Assembly: GCF_005049235.1 (NCBI RefSeq)
Contig: NZ_SUMD01000010.1
Span: 160,195-224,194 of the forward strand
Source of the DNA: Rhodococcus oryzae
GTDB lineage: Bacteria; Actinomycetota; Actinomycetes; Mycobacteriales; Mycobacteriaceae
DNA: 64,000 nt
Direction: 5' to 3'
Part shown: piece after piece, positions 31,867 to 41,885 of the stretch
Numbering within the stretch: position 1 is the first letter of the stretch
Layout of the letters: each line of letters starts with the position of its first letter
Made by a program: the position numbers and the translations under genes
The notes under the pieces: generated by a model
The model's database searches: none
What the model was told of the DNA's origin: nothing
What the model saw: the letters and a program-made list of their open reading frames with translations, nothing else

Positions 31867-33117
31867 TCACGCCCCGCACGGCAGTTCCACCGTCAGCGAC
31901 GTCGGACCGCCCTCGGGGCTGGCCAGTTCAATCGTCCCCTCGAAGGCCTCGGCCCGGCGCCGGATCCCGCTCAGCCCGCCGCCTGCCCGCTCGACCGCTC
32001 CGCCGTGCCCGTCGTCGGTGATCGCGATCCGCAGCACCTCACCGGAATCCCGGTCGGTCGTGTGCAGGCGGACGGTCACCCCGCCCGCGCCGCCGTGCTT
32101 GACCACGTTGGTCAGTCCCTCGGCCACCACGAAGTACGCGGCCGACTCCACCGCGGCAGGCGCGCGGCGCAGGCCGCCCACGTCCAGGACGCACGGCACC
32201 GGGCTCCGGCCCGCCAGCGCCGAGACCGCACCCTCGAGCCCGAGCTCGTCGAGGATCGGCGGGTAGATGTCGTGCACGATGGTGCGCAGGCCCGCGAGCG
32301 CGTCGGCGGCCGCGTCCTGGGCCCGAAGCAGCTGCGGCAGGGCCTGTTCCGGGTTGGTCCGCAGCGACCGCTCCGCGATGCCGAGCATCATCACCACCCC
32401 GACGAGCCGGTTCTGGGCGCCGTCGTGCAGGTCCCGCTCGATCCGGCGGAGCTCGGCGGCGTGCGCATCGAGGGCGGCCGCGCGGCTCGCGGTCAGCGCG
32501 CTCACCCGCTCCACCAGCCGGGACTCCCGAGTCGGCGCCAGCAGCCGCGCGGCCAGCCCGCACATCCCGCGCGCCATCAGCGGGGTCAGCCACAGCGACA
32601 GGGCGCCGTAGGCGACACCGAACAGCGGCATCGCGGCGGCCCCCCACCACGAGGTCACCGGATAGATGTTGGTCACCGGCTCGTCGGCAGGCATCGACTG
32701 CCAATACGCCGGGATCAGCAGCGAATTGACGGCCGCGGCGGGGAGCGCGAGCGCGAACAGGCCGGCGGCGGGCGCGATCAGCGCGTGCACCGCGACCCAG
32801 GCGGCGTCGCGCCGGGTCGAGGCCGCGGTCGCCAGCCGCCGCAGGTCCTCGAACGTCGGGTCGGCCGGGATCGGCAGGTACCGCTCGGACAGCACCTCGC
32901 CCGAGAACCACCCGGCCCGGCGCCGGGCCAGCCCCGCCCACCACCGCAACAACCCCACCGCCCGGGGCGCCAGCAGCCAGCCCGGACCGAACAGCAGGAA
33001 CACCACCAGCACCAGCCCGACGACCAGCAGCGCCATCGACACCATGCCCGCGATGCCCTCCGCCGCCAGGTAGCGCAGCGCACGCCACCAGCTCCGCAGC
33101 CGCCCGGTCCTCGCCAT
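31867..33117 (-). CDS. DesK/NarX-like sensor histidine kinase
   Basis: A 416-residue membrane kinase starting MARTGRLRSWW at 33117; GGGAGC precedes the ATG. An N-terminal membrane sensor region has helices near 20-45, 108-138 and 157-182. The dimerisation box IERDLHDGAQNRLVG holds phospho-acceptor His231. The HATPase domain shows AEGLTNVVKHGGA, ITDDGHGG and GGGLSGIRRRAEAFEG. The ABC/FtsX pair lies 110 bases away on the opposite strand, a common arrangement for antibiotic or envelope-stress sensing. Confidence 0.88.
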   Translation of the reverse strand: MARTGRLRSWWRALRYLAAEGIAGMVSMALLVVGLVLVVFLLFGPGWLLAPRAVGLLRWWAGLARRRAGWFSGEVLSERYLPIPADPTFEDLRRLATAASTRRDAAWVAVHALIAPAAGLFALALPAAAVNSLLIPAYWQSMPADEPVTNIYPVTSWWGAAAMPLFGVAYGALSLWLTPLMARGMCGLAARLLAPTRESRLVERVSALTASRAAALDAHAAELRRIERDLHDGAQNRLVGVVMMLGIAERSLRTNPEQALPQLLRAQDAAADALAGLRTIVHDIYPPILDELGLEGAVSALAGRSPVPCVLDVGGLRRAPAAVESAAYFVVAEGLTNVVKHGGAGGVTVRLHTTDRDSGEVLRIAITDDGHGGAVERAGGGLSGIRRRAEAFEGTIELASPEGGPTSLTVELPCGA

Positions 33118-33227
33118 GCTCCCAGCATGCCGCACCCCGGCGGACGTGTCGGTATAGCCAGCCACACCATGGATCCGGTAGCGCGCGGGATCGTCCGCCG
33201 CCGCGGCCGTCCATAGCGTCGTCATCC

Positions 33228-33980
33228 ATGAGCACACAGGTTCTGAGCCCGCCCGTCGCCGCCCTCCGACTCCAGCACGTCACCAAGAGGTACGGGTCCG
33301 GTACCGCCGCGGTGACCGCGCTGCGGGGCATCGACCTCACCCTGCCCCGCGGGGCCTTCACCGCGGTGATGGGCCCGTCGGGCTCCGGCAAGAGCACCTT
33401 CCTGCACTGCGCCGCCGGCCTCGACCAGCCGACCTCGGGGTCCGTGTGGCTCGGCGACACCGACATCTCCCGACTCAAGTCCAAGGCACTGACCGTGTTC
33501 CGGCGCGACCACGTCGGCTTCGTCTTCCAGGCCTACAACCTGCTGCCCGCGCTCTCGGTGGAGCAGAACATCACCCTGCCGCTGCTGCTCGCGGGCCGCG
33601 GCGCCGACCCCGGCTGGCTCGACTTCGTCACCGGCGCGGTCGGCCTGGCGGATCTGCGCGGGCGCAGGCCCGCGGAACTGTCCGGCGGCCAGCAACAGCG
33701 GGTCGCGATCGCGCGCGCCCTGGTGACCCGGCCCGATGCCGTGTTCGCCGACGAGCCGACCGGCGCGCTGGACTCGCGGACCGGCCGCCAGGTGCTCGAA
33801 CTGCTCCGCCGCACCGCCGAGGAACTCGGGCAGACCGTGGTGATGGTCACCCACGATCCGATCGCCGCCTCGTACGCCGACCGGGTGCTGTTCCTCGCCG
33901 ACGGCGCCTTCGTCGGTCACCTGGACCGGCCGAGCGCCCAGCAGGTCGCCGACCACATGACCCACCTCGGGGAGTGGTGA
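33228..33980 (+). CDS. ABC exporter ATPase (MacB/LolD type)
   Basis: A 250-residue ATP-binding protein. Walker A GPSGSGKST (49-57), Q-loop VFQAYNLLPALSVEQNI, signature LSGGQQQRVAIARALV, Walker B AVFADEPTGALDSRTG and the His in MVTHDPIAASYADRV. The EPTGALDS form is typical of LolD/MacB-type exporters partnered with FtsX-like permeases, which follow 4 bases later. Confidence 0.93.
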   Translation: MSTQVLSPPVAALRLQHVTKRYGSGTAAVTALRGIDLTLPRGAFTAVMGPSGSGKSTFLHCAAGLDQPTSGSVWLGDTDISRLKSKALTVFRRDHVGFVFQAYNLLPALSVEQNITLPLLLAGRGADPGWLDFVTGAVGLADLRGRRPAELSGGQQQRVAIARALVTRPDAVFADEPTGALDSRTGRQVLELLRRTAEELGQTVVMVTHDPIAASYADRVLFLADGAFVGHLDRPSAQQVADHMTHLGEW

Positions 33981-33984
33981 CCCG

Positions 33985-36474
33985 ATGAGATCCCTTGCAG
34001 GCGCGAACATCCGCGCGCACCGAGGCGGATTCGTCGGCATGTTCGTCGCGGTGCTGTTCGCCGCGATGCTCGTCACCGGGCTCGGCATCCTCATCGAGTC
34101 CGGGATCCGCGGCGGCATCGAGCCGCAGCGCTACGCGGGCGCGGACGTCATCGTCGGCGGCAGGCAGTCGCTCGTGGTCAAGGAGGACGTCGACCAGCCG
34201 TTCGCGGAGCGGGCCCCGCTGGCCGCGGGCGTCGCGGACGAGCTGGCGTCGGTTCCCGGGGTGGCGCGCGCGGTCCCCGACATCAGCGTTCCGGTCGCGT
34301 GGTCGGGCAGGCCGGTGCAGGCGCACGGCTGGGGCTCGGCCGCGCTGACCCCGTACGAGATCCGGGAGGGACGGACGCCGAACGGTCCCGGCGAGGTCGT
34401 GGTGGACGACGCCGAGCCGGCCCGCATCGGCGACCGGATCTCGTTGGCGCACGGCGGCATCGCCGACGACTACACAGTGGTCGGCGTCGCGGGCGCGAGC
34501 CCCACCCCGGACCGGGCCGCGCACGTGTTCCTGTCCGACGGCCGGATCTCCTCGCTGTCACCGCGTTCGGGCAACATCGACACCATCGGCGTCACGGCGG
34601 CCGAGGGCGTCACGGCGAGCGCGCTGGCGGAGCGGATCCGCGAACGAGTGCCCGAGGTCGAGACCTACACCGGACGGGCCCGCGGCGACGCGGAGTTCCT
34701 CGACGCGGGCAGTGCGCGTACCGAACTGGTGATGATCGGTATCTCGTTCGCCGGAACCGCGGTGATGATCGCCATGTTCGTGGTGGCCAGCACCCTGTCG
34801 CTGTCGATCGCGCAACGCAGGCGCGAGTTCGCACTGCTCCGCGCGGTCGGCGCGACTCCGGGTCAGATCCACCGGCTCGTCGGGCGTGAGGTGATGCTGG
34901 TCGCGGGCGTCGCCTCGGTCGCGGGCACCGTCCCTGGTTTCGTCCTCGCCGGCTATCTCCGGTCTCGATTCGCGTCGGCCGGACTGCTGCCCGCCGACTT
35001 CGCCCTGGCCTTCAGCCCGCTGCCCGCCGTCGCGGCCATGGCACTGAGCCTGATCACCGCCCGCGCGGCGGCGGCCGTGGCCGCGCGCAGGCCCGCCAGG
35101 ATCAATCCGGTCGACGCGCTGGCGGAGGCGTCGGCGACCCCGGCCCGGCTCGGCCGCGGGCGGATGGTCACCGGACTGGTCCTCGGCGCTTCGGGCCTGG
35201 TGATCTCGCTGCTGCCCGCCGTTGTCCCGGGGCAGGCGGCGCTGGCGGGCGCCGGTGGTGCCGCCGTCCTGCTGATGGTCTCGGTGGGGCTGCTGGGACC
35301 GCGTTTGGTCAGCGGCGCGGTGGCCGCGCTCGGTGGGCCGCTGCGCCGATCGGGATCGCCCGCCCTGTTCCTGGCGGCCGCGAACACGCGCGGCAACGCC
35401 CGCCGCCTCGCCGCCGCCATCACCCCACTCGCCCTGGCGATCGCGATCGGATCGGTACAGATCTTCGTCCAGACCACCGTCGCGGCGGAGGCGGCCACCC
35501 AGTCGAGGGAGGGCGTCATCGCGGACTTCCTCGTCACCGGCACCGGGTCGGGACTGTCCGCCGCCGTCGTCGACGCGATCGGCCGGACCCCCGGCGTCGA
35601 GGCGGCGAATCCCGTTGCCCGCAGCCAGGTGTACGTCCCGCGCTTCGACGGCGAGTCCACCACCACCGAGCGGTACGCGGCGCAGGGCATCGACCCGGCC
35701 GCGACGGTCGCGACGATGGATCTCGAGGTCGAGTCCGGCAGCCTCGACGCGCTGGCCGGGCCGGACACGGTGGCGCTGAGCAGCGACACCGCCCAGACGC
35801 TCGGCGTGAGGCTCGGGGAGACCGCCACGCTGCACCTCGGCGACGGCACCGCGGTCAGCCCCACCGTCGTCGCCACCTACGGGCGCGGACTCGGATTCGG
35901 CGACGTCACCTTCGCGAACGAGATCGTGCGCGCCCACACCACGAGCGGGCTGGACGACAGCGTCCTGGTGCGGGCCGAGCCCGGCAGGCAGTCCGAGGTC
36001 GGCGCCGCGTTGGCCGCGGCCGGCTACACCGTCACCGACCGTGACGGGCTCGGCGCGGCGGGCGAAGCCGAGCGCAGCGCGCAGTCATGGACGAGCCTGA
36101 TCGCGCTGTCGGTGCTGCTGGCCTACCTGGCGGTGGCGGTGGTGAACACCCTCGTGATGGCGACGGCCGAGCGCGGCAGGGAGTTCGCGCTGCTGCGCCT
36201 GGTCGGATCGAGCCGCAGGCAGGTACGCGCCATGATGCGCGCCGAGGCGGTGATGGTGGTGACGATCGCGTCGGTGGTGGGCACGCTGATCGCGCTGCCG
36301 CCGCTGGTGGGGGTCAGCCTCGGGGTCTCCGGGCAGCCGATCCCCGCCATCTCCCCCGTCACCTACGCCGCGATCATCGCCGCGACGGTGACGCTGGGAC
36401 TGATCGCGATCGCGATACCGACCCGCGCGAGGCTCCGCTCGGATCCGGTCGCGGCGATCTCCTCCCGGGAGTAG
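33985..36474 (+). CDS. FtsX/MacB-like ABC permease, two-domain
   Basis: An 829-residue membrane protein with two FtsX modules. The first has a helix at 15-38, an extracellular domain to about 240, then helices from 250 with QRRREFALLRAVGATPGQIH. A middle pair of helices follows. The second extracellular domain covers about 495-690, then SLIALSVLLAYLAVAVVNTL with RGREFALLRLVGSSRRQVRA. Such permeases export or extract lipophilic substrates or peptides, or act mechanically on the cell wall. Substrate unknown; resistance or envelope maintenance is likely from the two-component neighbour. Confidence 0.9.
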   Translation: MRSLAGANIRAHRGGFVGMFVAVLFAAMLVTGLGILIESGIRGGIEPQRYAGADVIVGGRQSLVVKEDVDQPFAERAPLAAGVADELASVPGVARAVPDISVPVAWSGRPVQAHGWGSAALTPYEIREGRTPNGPGEVVVDDAEPARIGDRISLAHGGIADDYTVVGVAGASPTPDRAAHVFLSDGRISSLSPRSGNIDTIGVTAAEGVTASALAERIRERVPEVETYTGRARGDAEFLDAGSARTELVMIGISFAGTAVMIAMFVVASTLSLSIAQRRREFALLRAVGATPGQIHRLVGREVMLVAGVASVAGTVPGFVLAGYLRSRFASAGLLPADFALAFSPLPAVAAMALSLITARAAAAVAARRPARINPVDALAEASATPARLGRGRMVTGLVLGASGLVISLLPAVVPGQAALAGAGGAAVLLMVSVGLLGPRLVSGAVAALGGPLRRSGSPALFLAAANTRGNARRLAAAITPLALAIAIGSVQIFVQTTVAAEAATQSREGVIADFLVTGTGSGLSAAVVDAIGRTPGVEAANPVARSQVYVPRFDGESTTTERYAAQGIDPAATVATMDLEVESGSLDALAGPDTVALSSDTAQTLGVRLGETATLHLGDGTAVSPTVVATYGRGLGFGDVTFANEIVRAHTTSGLDDSVLVRAEPGRQSEVGAALAAAGYTVTDRDGLGAAGEAERSAQSWTSLIALSVLLAYLAVAVVNTLVMATAERGREFALLRLVGSSRRQVRAMMRAEAVMVVTIASVVGTLIALPPLVGVSLGVSGQPIPAISPVTYAAIIAATVTLGLIAIAIPTRARLRSDPVAAISSRE

Positions 36475-36480
36475 GTCCGT

Positions 36481-36507
36481 CGCGCCCGGCATCCGATGCC
36501 GGGCGCG
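36481..36507. terminator. Bidirectional terminator hairpin
   Basis: CGCGCCCGGCAT (36481-36492) pairs perfectly with ATGCCGGGCGCG (36496-36507) over a 3-base loop, between the convergent permease (ends 36474) and amidotransferase (ends 36525). Confidence 0.75.
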
Positions 36508-36524
36508 CACGGCCCCGGGTCCAC

Positions 36525-37358
36525 TCAGGTGGGTGCGATCGGACGGAAGGCGCGGAGTTCGTCCTGCCCCGGCCTGACGACCCCGGCCGAGGATTCCATC
36601 ACCTCGTTCCACGCGCCCGGCAGGTCACCCAGCGGTTCGGAGACCACGAACCGGGTCTCCCCGCCCAACTGATGGAGGACGGGCACCTCCGGGTGCAGAT
36701 CACGCAGCCTGGAGATCTCGGTCGAGAAGAACAACGACCTCGACTGCCTCGCGGTCGAGTAGCGGAAGATCCAGGTGGATTCGCCGTCCGTCGTCGCGAC
36801 GGTCATCTGGACCGGATCCTCGACTCCGTGGGACCTGCCGACGTCCTCGACGAGACCGACGGCCCGGGCGACGGCGTCGAAGGGGTCGTCGGTGAGGCCG
36901 AAGGTCAGCGCGAGAAAGAACAGCGTCTCGGAGTCGGTCGAACCCTCGAGATCCGGGAACAGGGCCGGGTCGATCGCAGTGATCAGGTCGCGCCGGGTCT
37001 CGCGGAATCCCCCGAGGGCGCCGTTGTGCATCCACAACCAGCGCCCGTGCCGGAACGGATGGCAGTTGCTGCGCTGCACCGCGGTCCCGGTCGAGGCCCG
37101 GACGTGTGCGAAGAGCAGCGGGGTGCGCACGTGGCCTGCGATCTCGCGCAGATTCGAGTCGTTCCAGGCCGGCTCGATGCTCTTGAACACCGCCGGTTCG
37201 GTGCCCTCGCCGTACCAGCCGATGCCGAAGCCGTCGCCGTTCGTGGTCGTGGCGCCGAGGCGGGAGTGCAGGCTCTGGTCGATCAGTGAGTGCTCAGGCC
37301 GGAACAGCAGGTCCTCCGCGAGGATCGGCTCTCCCGAGTAGGCCATCCACCTACACAT
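36525..37358 (-). CDS. Class II glutamine amidotransferase family protein
   Basis: A 277-residue protein with Cys2 immediately after the initiator Met (MCRWMAYSGEP), the N-terminal nucleophile of Ntn-type glutaminases. Substrate-binding residues are visible in NGDGFGIGWYGEG, FAHVRASTG and MHNGALGGFRE, and STDSETLFFLALTFGL continues the fold. It resembles YafJ/EgtC-type proteins that hydrolyse gamma-glutamyl amides. No ergothioneine genes are adjacent, so EgtC itself is unlikely. The substrate is unknown. Confidence 0.87.
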   Translation of the reverse strand: MCRWMAYSGEPILAEDLLFRPEHSLIDQSLHSRLGATTTNGDGFGIGWYGEGTEPAVFKSIEPAWNDSNLREIAGHVRTPLLFAHVRASTGTAVQRSNCHPFRHGRWLWMHNGALGGFRETRRDLITAIDPALFPDLEGSTDSETLFFLALTFGLTDDPFDAVARAVGLVEDVGRSHGVEDPVQMTVATTDGESTWIFRYSTARQSRSLFFSTEISRLRDLHPEVPVLHQLGGETRFVVSEPLGDLPGAWNEVMESSAGVVRPGQDELRAFRPIAPT

Positions 37359-37415
37359 GCATCAATTGAAGCACCAATCTCTGCCTGCCGTGCTCGGCCG
37401 ATCGCGGTGACCGGA

Positions 37416-40211
37416 TCAGGGGGTGCGTGCCCGCGCCGGGTCGACCGCGACGGCGGCGGACAGGAGTTCCGGTGGCCCCGAGAGTCGATGCCTGCGACGC
37501 CGGATCACCTTCTCCGTCTCGATCACGACCGGGACGATCAGCGCCCAACCCATGCAGGCGAGCCACTGTCCACCCGTCAGGGACATCGTCATGAGCAGAT
37601 CCTGGAGGAAGCCGAGCTCGACCGCGAAGACAGTGGCGATGATCGGGATGGAGAGGATCTTCAGCGCGCCGAGTACGGGGGCGGCGAGACCGGATTCGGG
37701 ATCGCGCCTCATGACCAGGCCGCTGAGGACCGACCCGAACGACAGCACCACGAACGCCATCGTCATCGGCACACTCGCCTCGGTCGGACTCATCGGGCCG
37801 GGGGCGACGAGCATCGCCGCCAGGGTGACGGCGAACTGCAAGATCCCGTACGCCAGCCACTGGATGAATGCCTTCCGGTGTGCGATAGGGAGTTTCGGAT
37901 CCCGGGGCGGTTTGCTCATCAGGTCCGCGGGCAGCGGATCGAGCATGATGACGGCGACCGGGAACAGGGTGATGAAGAAGTTCTGGAACAGCACCATCAG
38001 CGGGGTGAGCGCGATGCCGTCGTTGATGTCGAACACGCTCGCGACGAGGAACAACAGCACCATCGCGAACAGCTTGGCCATCTGGTAGCGGACGTACGAC
38101 ACGATCTTCTCGTAGATGCCACGACCCAACCGGATCGCGGTGACCAGCGTCCCGAAGTTGTCGTCGGTCAGCACCATCCGTCCGGCCTGCTTGGTGACCT
38201 CGCTCCCCGACCCCATCGCCACCCCGATGTCGGCCTTCTTCAGGGCGGCGGCATCGTTGACGGCGTCGCCGGTCATCGCCACGATCGCGCCGCCCCGCTG
38301 CATGATGTCGGCGAGGCGCAGCTTGTCCTGCGGCGTGACGCGGCCGAAGACGTGGAGTTCCGGCAGGGCCGCCGCGAGTTCCTCGTCCGTCATGGCCTGG
38401 AGTTCGGCGCCGCCGATCGCGCCCGGCCCGAGTCCCAGCTCGGCGCCGATCGCGGATGCGGTGATGGCGTGGTCGCCGGTGATCATCCGCACGTCGATGC
38501 CCGCGGCGTGGGCGGTGCGCACGGCCTCGATCGCCTCCGGCCGGAGCGGGTCGATGATCCCCACCATGCCGACGAAAATGAGGTCCTCGACGAACGACAT
38601 CGGATCCGCGGTCACGGCCGCCTCCTGACCGTCGAGCAGCCGGGTGGCGAAGGCCAGCACGCGAAGCCCCTTCTCCGACATGGCACGGTTGGCCGCCATG
38701 AGCTCGTCCCGAACCTCGGCCAGCGGCACCTCCTCCCCGCCGGGGACGAACGCGGTCGCGCACCGAGCCAGGACCACGTCGGGTCCGCCCTTGACCAGCT
38801 CCGCGAACCGGGTGCTGCCGCGGACCGGGAGGTGGTGGAAGGTCGCCATGAACTTGTAGGCGGAATCGAACGGCACCTCGGCGACCCGCGGGTACGTCCG
38901 CCGGGTGAGCGGGGCGTCGACACCGATCTTGGCCGCGAGCACCACCAGCGCGGCCTCGGTCGGATCGCCGACCACCTCCCCGGTGTCGGAGACGGTGGCG
39001 TCACTGTCCAGGCACAGCCCGTAGGCGAGCAGGGTGAAGTCCGGCGCCGCCTCGCCCGCGACCTGTGCGATCGTCCCGGCCTTGCCATAGCCCTCGCCGT
39101 CCACCGTGAACCATCGGCCGTGAAAGTACAACGAGCGCACCGTCATCTGGTTCATGGTCAGGGTGCCGGTCTTGTCGGAGTTGATCACGCTCGTCGCGCC
39201 GAGGGTCTCGACGTCGTTGAGGTTCTTCACGATCGCCTTCGCGTCCGCGAGCTGGCGCGCCCCGTAGGCCAGCATCGCCTGGACGAACGTCGGCATACCG
39301 GTCGGGATGGCCGAGACGGCCATCGAGATGCCCAGCAGCAGCAGCGTCGTCAGGCTCTGCCCGCGCAGCACACCGAGGATCACGATGATCGCCACGGCCG
39401 TCCAGGCGATCACGGACAGCACCTTGGTCAGCGAGTTCAGCTCGCGCTGCAGTGGGGACTTGCTCGGCGCGACGGCCGAGAGCATCGACGCGATCAGGCC
39501 CATCTGGGTGCGCATGCCGGTCTCGGTGACCACCATGGTGGCGGTGCCGCGGGTGACCGAGGTGTTCTGGAACGCCATGTTGCTGCGGTCGCCGAGGGCG
39601 ACGTCGGCGGTATCGAGCGTCCCGGGATCCTTCGCGATCGGTGCGCTCTCGCCGGTCAGCGCCGCCTCCTGGGTCTCGAGGGTGGCCGACCGCAACAGCC
39701 GGCCGTCGGCGGGGACGATGTCGCCCGCCTCGAGCGCGACGATGTCGCCAGGGACGAGTTCGGTCGCGTCGAGCTCGGTCAGCGTCCCGCCGCGGATCAC
39801 CCGGGCTTGCGGCGTCTGCATCTTCGCGAGCGCGTCCACGCTGGCGCGGGCCTTCAGTTCCTGCTGCGTGCCCAACACGATGTTGAGCACCACGAGCGCC
39901 GCCACCACCAGCGCCGTCGGCACCTCGCCGATTGCCACGCTGACGACGGCCACCGCAACCAGCATCAGGTTCATCGGATCCTTCAGCTGCAGCAGGGCGA
40001 TCGACCACGTCGAAGGCGCTGGCTCGGCCGCGATCTCGTTGCCGCCGTACCTCCGCCGCCGCGCGTCGACCTCGCCGTCCGTCAGGCCCGACACCGGGTC
40101 TGTCTCGAGCGCCGCGAGGACTGCGTCCGCATCCTGGGCGAACCAGGTCGCCCCGGATTCGGTGGTGGTGCGTGCGTGCACCCGGTCCGGTGTGGGTTCC
40201 ATGGTGGCCAT
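37416..40211 (-). CDS. Cation-transporting P-type ATPase (CtpF-like, P2 type)
   Basis: A 931-residue membrane ATPase. An N-terminal cation-ATPase domain is followed by the actuator motif TGES (186-189), the phosphorylation motif SDKTGT (Asp346), nucleotide-binding KGGPDVVLARC, and the hinge MTGDAVNDAAALKKADIGVA. The C-terminal third has six membrane helices. The fourth-helix motif, usually PEGL or PEAL in calcium/sodium-type pumps, reads IPTGMPTFV (302-310), so the ion-binding Glu is missing and ion choice is uncertain. It is grouped with PPK2 and other stress-type genes. Confidence 0.88.
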   Translation of the reverse strand: MATMEPTPDRVHARTTTESGATWFAQDADAVLAALETDPVSGLTDGEVDARRRRYGGNEIAAEPAPSTWSIALLQLKDPMNLMLVAVAVVSVAIGEVPTALVVAALVVLNIVLGTQQELKARASVDALAKMQTPQARVIRGGTLTELDATELVPGDIVALEAGDIVPADGRLLRSATLETQEAALTGESAPIAKDPGTLDTADVALGDRSNMAFQNTSVTRGTATMVVTETGMRTQMGLIASMLSAVAPSKSPLQRELNSLTKVLSVIAWTAVAIIVILGVLRGQSLTTLLLLGISMAVSAIPTGMPTFVQAMLAYGARQLADAKAIVKNLNDVETLGATSVINSDKTGTLTMNQMTVRSLYFHGRWFTVDGEGYGKAGTIAQVAGEAAPDFTLLAYGLCLDSDATVSDTGEVVGDPTEAALVVLAAKIGVDAPLTRRTYPRVAEVPFDSAYKFMATFHHLPVRGSTRFAELVKGGPDVVLARCATAFVPGGEEVPLAEVRDELMAANRAMSEKGLRVLAFATRLLDGQEAAVTADPMSFVEDLIFVGMVGIIDPLRPEAIEAVRTAHAAGIDVRMITGDHAITASAIGAELGLGPGAIGGAELQAMTDEELAAALPELHVFGRVTPQDKLRLADIMQRGGAIVAMTGDAVNDAAALKKADIGVAMGSGSEVTKQAGRMVLTDDNFGTLVTAIRLGRGIYEKIVSYVRYQMAKLFAMVLLFLVASVFDINDGIALTPLMVLFQNFFITLFPVAVIMLDPLPADLMSKPPRDPKLPIAHRKAFIQWLAYGILQFAVTLAAMLVAPGPMSPTEASVPMTMAFVVLSFGSVLSGLVMRRDPESGLAAPVLGALKILSIPIIATVFAVELGFLQDLLMTMSLTGGQWLACMGWALIVPVVIETEKVIRRRRHRLSGPPELLSAAVAVDPARARTP

Positions 40212-40244
40212 GACCGCTGCTCCTCGCCGGGTACTCGGAAAACG

Positions 40245-41123
40245 TCAGTAAGGAGTGGGGATCCAGTGCAGTGGCAGAGCCGGTGCGCGATATCCGCCGG
40301 GGTCCTGCCGCTTCGGCAGGGTGATGTCGGGACGCTCGAGCGGGGTGTACGGGATCTGGCTGAGCAGGTGACTGATGATGTTGAGCCGCCCACGCTTCTT
40401 GTCGTCGTTGAGCGCGACAAACCACGGCGCCAGGCCGGAATCGGTGAACCGGAACATCTCGTCACGTGCCCGCGAGTAGTCGTACCAACGGCTGTAGGAC
40501 TTCAGATCCAACGGGGAGAGCTTCCAGATCTTCCGCGGATCTTCGATGCGACTCTGCAGGCGCAGCGTCTGTTGCTCCTCGCTCACCTCGAGCCAGTACT
40601 TGAGCAGGATGACCCCCGACTCGACGATCACGCGCTCGACCGCGGGGATGAGCTCGAGGAACTTCCGGGCCTGGTCCTCCGTGCAGAAACCCATGACCCG
40701 TTCGACGCCTGCCCGGTTGTACCAACTGCGGTCGAAGATGACGACCTCCCCGGCGGCGGGCAGATGCGGCACGTACCGCTGAAAGTACATCTGCGACTTC
40801 TCCCGCTCGGTCGGGGCGGGCAGGGCCACCACCCGGAACACCCGAGGGCTGACGCGCTCGGTGATCGCCCTGATGACCCCGCCCTTGCCTGCGGTATCGC
40901 GGCCCTCGAAGACGATGCAGACCTTCGCCCCGGTCGACCTGACCCACTCCTGCAGCGCGACCAGCTCCGCGTCGAGCACTTTCAGCTGACGGCGGTATTC
41001 CTTGCTCGACATCGGCGGGGCGTGCTCCGCGGCCGACGAGTCGATCAGCTCTCCGGCCTCGGCAGGCTGCCGACCGGTCTGCTCGGACCGCTTCTTGGAC
41101 TTCGCGTCCTTGGATTTGCCCAC
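40245..41123 (-). CDS. Polyphosphate kinase 2 family protein
   Basis: A 292-residue PPK2 enzyme moving phosphate between polyphosphate and nucleotides. Walker A GRDTAGKGG (74-82), Walker B-like FDRSWYNRAGVERVMG and the region VPHLPAAGEVV are characteristic. A Lys-rich N-terminus (MGKSKDAKSKK) precedes the core. It lies 33 bases upstream of the P-type ATPase on the same strand and could supply nucleotide during energy limitation. AMP versus ADP preference cannot be read. Confidence 0.92.
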   Translation of the reverse strand: MGKSKDAKSKKRSEQTGRQPAEAGELIDSSAAEHAPPMSSKEYRRQLKVLDAELVALQEWVRSTGAKVCIVFEGRDTAGKGGVIRAITERVSPRVFRVVALPAPTEREKSQMYFQRYVPHLPAAGEVVIFDRSWYNRAGVERVMGFCTEDQARKFLELIPAVERVIVESGVILLKYWLEVSEEQQTLRLQSRIEDPRKIWKLSPLDLKSYSRWYDYSRARDEMFRFTDSGLAPWFVALNDDKKRGRLNIISHLLSQIPYTPLERPDITLPKRQDPGGYRAPALPLHWIPTPY

Positions 41124-41259
41124 CGGGTTCTCCCTCGGCCGTCCATGCGTGCGTGCTCGTCCAGTACCTCACCAGGTACGCCGACAGCAGGACCGCGGCA
41201 CCGAGGTGCGCGGCCCTGTTGTCGGACTTGTCACCGAATTGTCCTGCTTTCCACTGTTT

Positions 41260-41310
41260 TTCCGGGTCAGACCGTGTTTCCGGGTCAGACTGCGTTCCGG
41301 GTCAGACTGC
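41260..41310. repeat. Three tandem copies of a 16-18 base repeat
   Basis: TTCCGGGTCAGAC followed by CGTG, TGCG or TGC occurs three times in tandem (41260, 41278, 41295). The last copy covers the stop codon of the membrane protein gene. No secondary structure or known function is apparent. Confidence 0.6.
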
Positions 41311-41700
41311 TTGCGGCTTCCATGTCGACACCGCCCAGATCACCACCACGTCGAGGGCGATGATCAGCACCGACCACCACGGGTAGTACGGCAACCACAT
41401 GAAGTTGGCGATGATCGAGATCGCCGCGATCACGATCGCCGCGATCCGCGCCCATCCTGCCCCGGTGAACAGCGCGACACCGATCGCCGCCACCACAACG
41501 CCGAGCACGAGGTGGATCCAGCCCCACGTGGTGAGGTCGAACTTGTAGGTGTATTCGATGCCGACGACGAAGACCTCGTTCTCGGCCACCGCGGCGATCC
41601 CCTGGAAGAACTGGATGATGCCAACTGTCACCAGGATGACGGCCGCCCCCATCGACGTGCCCGCCGCGATTCCCTGTTCGGCCGGCGACTTCTCAGACAT
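41302..41700 (-). CDS. Small four-helix membrane protein (DUF7144-like)
   Basis: A 132-residue integral membrane protein with about four helices: AAVILVTVGIIQFFQGIAAV, WGWIHLVLGVVVAAIGVALF, ARIAAIVIAAISIIANFMWL and WWSVLIIALDVVVIWAVSTW. GGAAGGGGA precedes the ATG at 41700. The pattern matches a common actinobacterial membrane protein family recalled as DUF7144. Function unknown. It is in the group with the ATPase and PPK2, and its C-terminal codons lie in tandem repeats. Confidence 0.72.
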   Translation of the reverse strand: MSEKSPAEQGIAAGTSMGAAVILVTVGIIQFFQGIAAVAENEVFVVGIEYTYKFDLTTWGWIHLVLGVVVAAIGVALFTGAGWARIAAIVIAAISIIANFMWLPYYPWWSVLIIALDVVVIWAVSTWKPQAV

Positions 41701-41885
41701 GACGTCCCCTTCCTCGCAACCGAATGGTGCTTTTACTCCAGTGTCCGCTTCTCGCACCGCTTACATCGCGAATTCGAAGATCAATTCCTACCGAGCCGGG
41801 GGAAGCGTCCACGGCGTGAACCGTGCCTGTCCCGAGTCCTTTTCGAGTCTTGACGACGGTGGAGAATCGGGCAGACGATGTGTCC

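Noticed and set aside
37290..41363. Plus-strand frame of 1357 residues opposite the P-type ATPase and PPK2
   Set aside because: Composition is Arg/His/Asp/Gly-rich with no motif, and both opposite-strand genes are unmistakable.
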